From assembly GCA_030770545.1 (NCBI GenBank), contig CM061098.1:11143001-11207000 (forward strand): 64,000 nucleotides of DNA, written 5' to 3'. This stretch comes from Macropodus opercularis (Eukaryota > Chordata > Actinopteri > Anabantiformes > Osphronemidae). Shown one piece after another: positions 11,798 through 21,416 of the stretch. The notes beneath the pieces are model-generated. The model made no database searches. It was not told the origin of the DNA and worked only from the letters and a program-made list of their open reading frames with translations. The position numbers and the translations under genes are program-made. Every line of letters begins with the position of its first letter. The stretch's first letter is position 1.

Positions 11798-14700
11798 ATG
11801 GCTCTCTCCAGAGGTCTGAGGTGCTGTCAAAGGGTTTTCTCCTGGATACCTGTGCTTATTATCACCTCGGTGGTCTTGTGGTCCTACTACGCCTACGTGT
11901 TTGAGCTGTGTCTTTGTAAGTATGAACCACTGTGCTCGTTTGTTGTGATCCTGACCGACAGCGCAGATTGCCGCACAGCAGTGTTGACAGAAAATATCGC
12001 TCTAGACCGAGCGGGAGCTAGCAGACTAGGCGGAAGTGGTTAAGGGTGTGTGTTTCATTTGGTTAATATAACACTCACCTCGACATCTTTCTCGCCGTTT
12101 ATTTCCCCCTCACTAATAACAAGTCAGCGTTAACTGTATTCGGACTGGCTGAGCTAACGTTACTCCTGTGGTGCCTCTTCGCTACGAGCGGTCAGCCTGG
12201 CTACCAGTGTTAGCCGGTACAGTAACCAGTTGAGCCATCAAAACCACGGTGGTCGAAGCAGTTCGCGTTAGCGACACTGTCTCCGGGTTGACGTTGTGTT
12301 TTTACTTTGTCTGGTCTTGTCTTTGCAGTTACACTCACCAACACGTTAGAAAAAGGTGAGTTAACGCAACCGAGTAACTGAAGCTCTGTCGTCACTCAAC
12401 AAATTGACTTGGTGTCATTGTTATGCTCTTTTGTTGTTGTTGCTTTCAGTGGTGTATCTACTGGTGTTTCATGTTTGCTTTGGGATGTTCTCCTGGACCT
12501 ACTGGAAGTCCATCTTTACCCCTCCTTCGTCACCATGCAAAAAGGTATCCTGAGACTTTAAATCTAGTCTGAGCAAAAAGCTGTTTATTTACGGTGGCAG
12601 AGATGACATCTGTTATTTAAAGCAAACGTGGGGTTTATCGTCATGACTGTCTGTGGCTGTAGTTTCAGCTGTCGTACTCCGACAAGCAAAGGTACGAGCT
12701 GGAAGAGAGGCCAGACGCACAGAAACAAATCCTGGTTGAGATTGCAAAGAAACTGCCCATCTTCACTCGAGCTCAGTCTGGAGGTAGTGTCCTGTCAAGT
12801 CTGTATTTTCCCTTAGAGGATATAATGTCCTACCGCATTACTTAAGACTGTAGTCTGACTGTCTTATTTAAGACGGTAGGACATTAGCTGCAGTCCATCG
12901 TCTTACACATAATGTGTGTCTGCTGTAAGCATGTAGGGGAAAGTAATTAGCTTTGTGTTTCCCATGATCTGGAGTAATCAGCCAATGTATCTCTTTCATT
13001 AGTGCTGATTGCTAAGACTAAGGTAGAGGCAGCAGGAAGTAAGTGAATAGAAAGCTCATCTCAGATGTCGTTAATTCAACTGGCCATCCTCTGGTCTCTA
13101 GCTATCAGGTTCTGCGACCGCTGCCAGGTACTGAAGCCTGACCGCTGTCACCACTGCTCGGTTTGTGAAACGTAAGTCACCCTTTGCTCCTCAATTCATT
13201 CATCTAGAGAGATTGCCCTACGCAAACAGTTATTTGTTTGTCAGGGCCCGTTGTGATAATTAGGCGTTGCTTTGTTAGAAATCTACATCTTAGATGTAGC
13301 ATCCTACAATTCTATCTTTAGTAAGAGGAATTGCATTGATAAGATGGTAACTGCTTTAACACAGCTTCAAGTATGTAAAATAAATTAAGCTTTACATATT
13401 TTATTTCTTTTTAAGATGTGTCTTGAAAATGGATCATCACTGTCCCTGGTAAGTTGCAACCTAGTCTGTGTTTACCAGTAGCAGTTAGGGTTTGTGCTAA
13501 CTTTGTTCACATCAGCATGTGCTTGTCTTTTAGGGTCAACAATTGTGTGGGCTTTTCCAACTACAAGTTCTTCCTGCTTTTCCTGTCCTACTCCATGCTT
13601 TATTGTATATACATTGCAGCCACAGTCTTTCAGTATTTCCTCAGATTCTGGGTGGTGAGTGTCATACCACGTTTTTGTTTTTGTCAGCAGTTTCGAAATA
13701 ACATAGATCAACTTCCTATTCTGAATTTTATTCATTTGAAGCCCGACATTTTTCTCAGGTTTGTTGTTTTTTTGTTTCTCTCTCCCAGGGGGACTTGCCA
13801 AATGGGTCTGCAAAGTTCCATGTCCTCTTCCTCATGTTTGTGGCGCTCATGTTCTTCGTCAGTCTCATGTTTCTCTTTAGCTATCACTGTTGGTTGGTTG
13901 CCAAGAACAGGTCCACTTTAGGTGAGGTTTTGCATATTTTTTGGTAAGCTCCTTAAAGCTGCCTATTAACATGCTCGCAAGGTTTAAATGACTAAAGGAT
14001 TTGCTGGAGGTATTTTGTGTTGTGAATTTAGGTTTTGTAAACAAAGAGTTGGAGGATTTAACAATGAAAACAAACCTGACCCAGAGCATTTCTTCCTTTT
14101 TTCTTTAGAAGCATTTTCAGCTCCAGTTTTTGTAAATGGATCAGACAAAAATGGGTTCAATGTCGGCCTACGTAAAAACCTCGAGCAGGTGTTTGGAGAA
14201 GATCGGAGACTATGGGTAATTCCTGTCTTCACAAGGTGAGTTTACCAGCAAGACACAGCAAGTTATACACTTTAATATATACAGTTTTATGTTGGTAATT
14301 TTGTGGTTTTCTTCATATGTTGTCATTAAATGTACTATGATCGGCACCAAAATATCAATATGCACAATATGTTTCTAAGCTGGTAATGGCAGTCATGAAC
14401 TTTCATGTTTGTATTGAACACACACAGTGGCAGAAAAAAATAATGCCAATCGTGTTTTCATAACTGGCTGAACCACATCAAGATGACATTTCCTTTCGCT
14501 CTGGATTAGACCTGCTGCACAACTTTCGGAAAACCATTCTTCACCCTGAGCGCATATTCTTAGGACGTCTGGTGTGAATAGCTTTTGTCAGATGATTCAC
14601 CTCTATTAGTTTAGGTCTCTGCTTGGACTGGGCCACTCCACAAGGCTGGATTTTGTGTTTCTGAAATCATTCGGTAGTAGATTCACCTAAATGTTTAGTG

Positions 14701-15624
14701 TCTCATCCTGCTGCATTATTGAACATCCTCAGAACCTCAGCTTGCCACCACCTTGACAAGATTATCAGCTAAGAAAATTGTGTTTTTTCATATTAGTTTT
14801 TTTTTATCACAAATGTTTCCAACAAAATGGAAATTACTTTTTCTTGGTATCATAGCTGACTTTTAATGACCAAAACAAATAATAGAAGATAAGTTGAAGA
14901 AAGCAGGTAATATTCACTGTTATATTAACGCGATTCGTCTTCTTTTGTCTGTGTACATGTCAGCCAAGGGAATGGCCACTACTTCCCCTTGAAGAATCAG
15001 ACATCTGAGTCACGGAACCCCTTATTAGCTAATGAGGACATGTGGGAAGAGTCAGAGAATAGCTCAGAGGAAGGAAGCTTAGGTAAGTCACTTTAATTTA
15101 TGATTGTATGTCTGTAGAGTCCAAATGCTGGGTCAGTTATATATTAGTCTTCAAGAAATTAGATCATTTGACCTTTTAAATAATTTAGCAAGCAAAACAT
15201 TCCTCCAAATGTTGAGGGGAGTGGGTGATAAGATTATTTAGTTCTGTCACTTTGGAGAGTACACTTCATTTAATTAAAATGTTCATAGTTATACTAAAAT
15301 GTTGCAGATCTCAAAGCCTCTTGAGTTTCCTAGTGTCCTACGTTATTCTCTAATCTTAATAGTATGCATCACACTGCATTTTTCTTTCCTTAAGACATCA
15401 TCTTAAAACACAAACCTTATAATTTAGTTTTGTCTGCGTCTTAACCCAACAAGTTATTTAATTGTTCATTGTATTTGTATTGACTGTAATATTCTACCAC
15501 CACCTGGTGGTCACATGCAACACAACCGCAATAGTGAATGGCAAAAGTTAATACACAAACTTATTGCTTTTTCATTTTAGTTGATGACCAAGATCCGTCC
15601 GTTACCATAGAGATGGAGGAATGA
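11798..15624 (+). CDS. zdhhc15: Palmitoyltransferase ZDHHC15 (DHHC S-acyltransferase)
   Basis: Eleven coding exons, all GT-AG: 11798-11915, 12329-12355, 12450-12544, 12663-12783, 13102-13171, 13416-13448, 13534-13654, 13789-13921, 14109-14235, 14964-15082, 15581-15624. They sum to 1008 nt and a 335-aa product; human ZDHHC15 is 337 aa. The family transfers palmitate to cysteines of membrane proteins at Golgi and endosomal membranes. Visible features are a transmembrane segment at about 13-35, a second at 49-71, a zinc-binding Cys-rich domain from C125 (CDRCQVLKPDRCHHC), and the catalytic DHHC at 150-153 inside MDHHCPW. Two more transmembrane segments follow at about 168-190 and 205-232, then an acidic Ser-rich tail. 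The start MALSRGLRCCQRV matches the family N-terminus; human adds six residues upstream. ZDHHC15 is preferred over its close relative ZDHHC2 because of the N-terminus, the short tail and the uprt/abcb7 neighbours. All key residues are intact. Confidence 0.95.
12329..12355 (+). CDS. zdhhc15: 27-nt microexon of zdhhc15 (exon 2)
   Basis: Nine codons' worth of sequence (TTACACTC...GAAAAAG) lie between an acceptor CTTTGCAG and a donor GTGAGT. They encode part of the luminal loop between transmembrane segments 1 and 2. Removing 27 nt keeps the frame, so exon skipping would shorten the loop by nine residues. I recall a 328-aa human ZDHHC15 isoform, which is nine residues shorter than the main form, but I cannot confirm it here. 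Confidence 0.85.
12824..12885. repeat. Inverted repeat with nested stems in zdhhc15 intron 4
   Basis: AATGTCCTACCG (12824-12835) is perfectly complementary to CGGTAGGACATT (12874-12885). Inside it, TAAGAC (12843-12848) pairs with GTCTTA (12861-12866). The whole could fold as a hairpin of about 62 nt with an internal loop. It begins 40 bp after exon 4. Confidence 0.6.
14510..14735 (-). mobile_element. Decayed Tc1/mariner-like transposase fragment in zdhhc15 intron 9
   Basis: The + strand segment TTTAGGTCTCTGCTTGGACT followed by GGGCCACTCC is the reverse complement of the conserved Tc1-family coding motif around W-P-S-x-S-x-D-L-N. Translated on the - strand it gives EWPSPSRDLN followed by stop codons. 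The flanking text (AAAACCATTCTTCACCCTGA, TTCTGAAATCATTC) is also typical of dispersed fish copies as I remember them. No terminal repeats are recognisable and the boundaries are approximate. This is a dead fossil, intronic to zdhhc15 and antisense to it. Confidence 0.6.
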
Positions 15625-17344
15625 TGATTTTATTGAAGGACAATTTACACTGGCCCAGAGCATGTACATTAATATCACACGTCGCGTGAGGCGGAAGCAT
15701 TCCATATCATACGGAAAGTAAAATCCGAAGGTGTGTGAATGACATCCTGCATCTGGATTGCCTTTGGCACTTTTGCAATGGTGTTTTACGTGGTGAAGAA
15801 TAGAGGACGTTGTGGACAACCTGAAACAGCTTCACCTTCCATCGATGGACTAACAGTATCAGTTTGATTTATAAACATTTGACCTCAAACAAAAAAGCGT
15901 TTGTCTCTGGTTTTTCTTCGAGGCAGAGGGTGTGGGATTATACATTCCTGGTGATTGGAAAACCTCTGTCTGTCACTGTGCTTTTTTAAACGCCTCTGCC
16001 TCAGTGTTGAGTATCTGAACTGACCTCATGCCCATACTGCTCCAGGGGTCTTTTGTAGTGATTCCACCACTTGGCCTCTGCCTGTTTGGGTCTTATAGCA
16101 CATTAAGTTAGATTTTATTCCATCATGTATAAACATATTAGAATACCTTATTTAACCTGCGCCTTATTGACATATTTATTCCTGTTAACTCTAACTGTAT
16201 TTTTGAGGAGTTAATTTCTCTTAAGAATGTATTCTGCATCCTGCTTGTGAGTACTTCTCACGTATTCATCCTAAATATTGATTTAAATGCCGTTAGCAAT
16301 GTCAGATCAGCCTTGTGAAGTACAACAATTATTCAAGGTACCGTAAATGTAATTTACTACTGACATAATAATGGCACCATTAAACATAATTCTAATAATT
16401 TCTCTGTACATTTTCTGAATATATATATCAGTTTTTATCACAAGCTTGTTTACGACCATATCAGCCATCCCCACTAGGATGACACTTCTGTGTGGATGCA
16501 CGGTGATCAGAAAGTAAAGTGAAAATAGCTTTCATCATCACACACGGGAGAGGACGAAGGTTCTTCCTTGTCTGATTTTCGATCTTTGTGAACATGCAGA
16601 TGTGTACATGTATAGATATGTATAAATAATGTCTGAACCTCATCCACTGGTTGGTAAAGGTCAGTAGTCCTCTGCAATATGATGATTTTTTTTTTCTACC
16701 TGTATGTATTTTGATTTTTTTTTTTAATACTAATAGAACAGTCTGCTATTGAGATTTATGGACTTCTGTCACTTACAGTATGTACCTGTAATCAGTAAAT
16801 TGGTTGATTCGAGTACAGCCGCTCACCCAGTATGAGGAAAAAGTTGGGTCTTTATCAATTCGTGGTGTGGGTTGATATCAAAATCTCAACTGCGTCATTA
16901 AAACAGGTTTTCTACCCTGGTGGTTTAGCCAAATAAATGGCTGCTCGTGTCTGAGAAAGTCATTTACAGACTCAAACTGTGTCATTTTTATTCCGAGGTA
17001 TGATTCCGTGTTTGAAATCACGTATGAAACATTAGGAAAGAGGTGGATGTTGAGTGTGTCATGTAGTCGTGTCTATTTATTGTAAATTTTACTGCTGCAG
17101 GCAGTGTCTGTATACGTTGCTCCTTTCAGTGACTTAAAATATTGACGAGATGTGCTTTTATCAAGTAGGATATTTATAAGATGAGTGACAAATGATATTA
17201 TACTCAGTAGTATAATAAACATTGCTAGAGCACATATGGTCCTATTTGAATCATCATTGAAATAAATGTGGCGCTTTCCCTTTTAAAACACCTCTAAAAA
17301 AATTAGGGACATTTGGTGTTCTGTCTGTTTACAAATATAAAGTC

Positions 17345-17350
17345 TTTATT
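17345..17350 (-). terminator. uprt: Candidate uprt polyadenylation signal
   Basis: TTTATT on the + strand reads AATAAA on the - strand, about 285 bp after the uprt stop codon. It is a plausible 3' end for uprt. It lies upstream, in + coordinates, of the last zdhhc15 candidate signal, so the two transcripts may overlap tail to tail. Confidence 0.4.
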
Positions 17351-17376
17351 GATCCATCAGTTGATGTAACATGCAA

Positions 17377-17382
17377 AATAAA
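17377..17382 (+). terminator. zdhhc15: Candidate zdhhc15 polyadenylation signal (distal)
   Basis: AATAAA inside GCAAAATAAAATG, about 1.75 kb after the zdhhc15 stop. If used, the zdhhc15 3' UTR would overlap the uprt 3' UTR on the other strand. One of several hexamers; choice uncertain. Confidence 0.3.
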
Positions 17383-17633
17383 ATGATCCAAGCTGAACGC
17401 CAAAACGATTCAGTGTTTTCTTTCTATGGCATGAATATTGACAGCAAAAAACATAAATATAACTGATAATATATGTATATATATATAATTTTGTATTGAT
17501 TTAGGAACTTTGGAGATAGTAGCAGTGTTTGGCACAACAAGGAGAACATGAGATATTTAAATAAACAAGACATAGCCGCATAGAAATATAAACAAAACAA
17601 ACCGCAGATCATGTTCCTCAGGTTGTTGTTGGT

Positions 17634-20600
17634 TTAGTCAGTGCCAAAGTACCTCTGTCCAAAATGTGTTGGAGCCACTGGGTGGACCTCTGTGGTTAAA
17701 ATGGTGATATCTGGAAACTCCTGAATTATAGATTTTGCCCCTGTAAGAAAATAAAGTGTTTGTGTTTTTATGTTATGCTATCAAACCAGTCATATGATTG
17801 GATTACACCAGCATGAAGGTTGACTCCTATGAGTAAATCAAATAAAACAAATGACAGCTGAAAACACATTTTAAAGAACATCAAAAACCGAATACTGGTT
17901 AATTCTAAACTGCAGCTTTAAACGTCTGGCTTGTGCCTAACTCACTGTCTTTGTATGCTAACAATTTATGCTAAAACACATAAATGAGTGGGACTATTAC
18001 ATTTAACAAGCTTTAATATTTAGTGTCTATTTTAACACAATAACATACTAATAATTTTTCCATGCAGTATCTTGGTAGCATGAAAAGTGGTTGACAGTGA
18101 TGATAATAATAGTGAGCATCACCAGTGAGGGTAAAGGACATTATGTAGCAGTATAATGCACCAAGACATTGATATAACAGGAACAGAAATGAAGAGGAGA
18201 TTGGATTAACCACATTTAAAGTGGTGACGAGCTGCAGTTGCAGTGTGTGGTGTGTACCGTGAGGTGTGGAGAAAAGGCTCAGAAGGATGATATGCTTTGG
18301 CTGGACTCTGTGCTCTATCAGCACCCTCACCGCCTCGATCACAGTGTTTCCTGTACCTGTAGACATAGAAAACTTATGGTTAGGTGTATGATTAACAGTC
18401 TATCTTTAGTTTACAGTAATAAACACTGTAAATGTAAACCTTTATAAATTAAATCATTAAACACAATGTAATCTGTCTGCATTGTCTTAGTAGGTGCTGA
18501 GCTGTTTGCAGAGTAACATATGTTCTGACACAGTGAAGCATTCCTACAACTTGGCCTGGCTCCCATCATGTTTTCCAAAAACTAAGCACAGACAAATGAT
18601 GCTTTGTGACACTGGGAAACCAGGGCTGTTAAGATACTATTTTTGTTGGCCCTCATTATGCTATTCAGCAGCTTGGTGGCCATCTCCCAGGCACTGTATA
18701 ATTTCCCCCATGAGAGCTATAATTATCAGAACAGTGTGAATGAGCCCGTATGATGTGGAAATGCAGAGCTGGTAGTGAAGGTCAACTCAAGGGAGATTTC
18801 TCAAAATGAATAAATACATGAAACTATTTTCACATTTGCACAAAAATGGACATCTCTTGACATTTATGTGCTGCTGAAGTTGTTAAACTGGAGTCATCGG
18901 TAGCATAAGCTGTGCTCAGCCCTCTGTTACTTACTAAGGATGGGATACATGAGCAGCACTTTTCTCCTGTACACGTCTGGGGGGAACTTAGCATAGTAGA
19001 CCTTGGCTTTCTGTGTCTCCTCGTCGCTCTGGATCAAAATCTTGCCAATACGTATGGAGCGGCAGCAGTCCCGGAGACCCTGCTCCATGGCCTCACCTGT
19101 GGGCAGACACAGAACTTCAGTAGGACCAAAATATTGCCCTTTTAATAAATGTGCAGTTTTAGTGGTGTTTTATTCTCATGAGTCAGATCAGTGATTTTCA
19201 ATAGCCCTGTGTCTACATCTGAGATCAAATAACAACACTCCTTCTGGAAAAACACACAATAAATCCAGTAGGTCTGTTCAGCCTTGTGGTCTCCATAAAC
19301 ACACAGATAACGGAGGAGAACGTAAAGCATACGCTCTAAGACGTGTGTAATAAAACTATGTTCCCTGCTGTCTATGCATGAAGACAAGTGTTAAGATGCC
19401 CCTCCTGTCTGGACTAAGCAGGTGCTGGTGTCCTATGTGTGCTGCCTTTTATACATGATAATCAACGTGTACTTAGTCCGCTTATATTTTATGAGCCTCA
19501 TAAAGGATTACAGATTATACATAAGACCATGATAACAGTCTGAAAAATACGAGCAAAAGAACAAGCAATTTACTTTTGGTGAGCACTTCCTCTACAAAGT
19601 ACAGAACTGTATCCCAAAGCTCCATCTTATAATATTCTATTTAAATGATCAATCAATTTCACTGAGCAAGAGCAATCGACGGTTCATAAAAAGCGTACGA
19701 TTCAGCGCACACAAGCCTGATGATGAAAACGGGGAGAACAGAAAGTACAGTACTACTGCGCAGTCTGCACAAATCACAAACGCATGGAAGACATATTACA
19801 TGCCCTTACAGAACAAAGACTCTAATTATGTAGATGTGCTACAGCGGGTCTAGCTTACCACTCCTCATAATGCTGACTCCACAGTTGCCCCTTTCAAACT
19901 TGACACCTTCATACTTGTAGCCTGAGGGATAAAATGAAGCAGGAACACTCACACACATAGCTGTTCTGAAATAGTCAGCCCAGTCGCAGAACAATGGGAA
20001 CATTTCATGTACTTATGCATTAATAAGATTATTACAGATCAGCGCCATCTAGCTCAGTCCAGAAGTATCTCACATTTAGCCTTGGGTTTATCTTTTAAAC
20101 CTGACTGTTGACTTCACTGGAGGGAGACTCTTACCGGTTGGAGTGGTCACGGTGCACTCCGAGAAGGGGAGCTGATTCAAGCCTTCTTCAACTACTAGTC
20201 TGATCTGTTGTAGGATAAAGTGATATTCATGTGATCAATGTACATACACGCGCTTGCAGTACAGTATGTAGAACTCAGGTCATGACCTTACCAGTCGATC
20301 GGCACAAAATACAAAATCTCCTCTGCTGGTGCTCCTGGAAATATAAATAAAAATAAATAATAAATTCATGACTGCCCAATACCCCTCTTTGTCCCACTAG
20401 CCGTGATTTTGTGCCTCTGTGTCATCTCCCACACAATTCTACTAATCAGCTTAAAACCCTTTTCAGCTCAGTGCGTCGCTACGTGTTGTTCAAATTGCAA
20501 AAACAAATAGCAACGTGGAACAGCAGGGAGATGAGGGTGGGACTGAGGGGGATCTACGTGGATCAGCCATCAAACCCTTGTGATTAATACTGATGACTCA

Positions 20601-21035
20601 GTGATGGCAGCATGAGTGTGGACACACATCAGACTTCAGATTCATAAATGATGAATTCACACTTACGCCAATAGACACAGAGAATATTCACAATCAGAGC
20701 CAGAAGCCTGATTAAAATGTAGCATTGTGAATACAGTTACACAACCTTAATAGTGTGTTGTTTGAATGTGACATTCTGTACGTGTGTTAAAAGCAGATAG
20801 CGTCACCGTACTTGTCTCTGATTATGGTCTGTAATTCGCGGATCTGGTCGTTCAGAGGAAGCAGTTTGAGCTGAGGTCCCAGGTTTTCCTGGCTCTCCGG
20901 CTGGATGGGGGCATCGCGGGGCTCAGAGTCGGGCACTGCGGGGACACTGCTGCTGCTGTTTGCAAAGCGTACCTGCTTCATCGGGTGCTCCTGGCCACTG
21001 CTGATAGCGTTCAGCTGCTGGTTGTGACATGGCAT
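17634..21035 (-). CDS. uprt: Uracil phosphoribosyltransferase homologue
   Basis: Seven coding exons on the - strand, in transcript order: 21035-20812, 20334-20292, 20204-20135, 19921-19859, 19096-18935, 18356-18258, 17740-17634. They sum to 768 nt and a 255-aa product, with every junction GT-AG and in phase. The start MPCHNQQLN matches an internal Met of human UPRT. The type-I phosphoribosyltransferase fold is shown by PLNDQIRELQTIIRDK, the RSGEAMEQGLRDCCRSIRIG segment, and the PRPP-loop equivalent YPILSTGNTVIEAV (about 184-197). The C-terminus is APTHFGQRYFGTD. In microbial UPRTs this loop begins with an acidic residue and a T-G-G-T core; here it is Y-P-I-L-S-T-G-N-T. From memory, vertebrate UPRT proteins lack residues for uracil binding and GTP activation, and activity has not been clearly shown, so enzyme function is doubtful. 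Exon 1 uses the GTACGG donor; the later GTGACG would break the frame. Convergent with zdhhc15, divergent from abcb7. Confidence 0.94.
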
Positions 21036-21416
21036 CCTGAGCACGTAATCCACAGCTTTGTCTAAAAACTGCGCTGAAGCCAGTTCCCCCGCGAGCGACA
21101 CGCTTACTAGGGGTTTACCCTGACTGACAAAGGCGACAACGTGCTCTTCCTTTGCTTGTTCTGAAGTGATTATCCGACTCAGACCGCTGCCACGCAGACT
21201 CTGCGCATAAGAAACTAGTTCGGATACGTATACACAGCCTGTCACGCCGTGTTAAAACGGAATTACTCGCCAATACTGCTGCTACAACGTGGTATTAAGC
21301 AGCTAACCTGGGCTTCCTCTTGCTAGCACTAGCACTAGCTCTAGCTCTGACACTGACAGCGCGGGCGGATATGACGTAGGCGGCGTGTTCACAAACCGCC
21401 TTCCTCCTCCGTCAAC
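21036..21416. promoter_or_regulatory. Probable bidirectional uprt/abcb7 promoter and 5' UTRs
   Basis: The two start codons face away from each other and are 381 bp apart. The abcb7-proximal part is CpG-rich and carries TGACGTAG at about 21372-21379, a CREB/ATF-type half site, with no TATA box visible. A direct-repeat cluster CTAGCACTAGCACTAGCTCT lies at about 21322-21350. On the - strand CCCAG|GTTAGC near 21310 could end an untranslated uprt exon. Head-to-head spacing this short usually means a shared promoter; that is inference. Confidence 0.55.

Larger units (their letters stand above)
15625..17382 (+). other. zdhhc15: zdhhc15 3' UTR and downstream flank
   Basis: No coding sequence follows the zdhhc15 stop. 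The stretch is AT-rich with several AATAAA hexamers; the last one before the uprt stop codon, which comes from the other strand, is at 17377-17382. The actual end of the transcript cannot be fixed from sequence. Earlier hexamers near 16930, 17212 and 17263 are alternatives. Confidence 0.5.

Noticed and set aside
11297..11830. 177-codon - strand open frame over the zdhhc15 promoter
   Set aside because: It overlaps the promoter and first coding exon of zdhhc15 on the other strand and has no protein-like pattern. It is best explained as a shadow.
13454..13921. 155-codon + strand frame within zdhhc15
   Set aside because: It runs through introns and exons 7-8 of zdhhc15, partly in the right frame. 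The spliced model explains the conserved parts.
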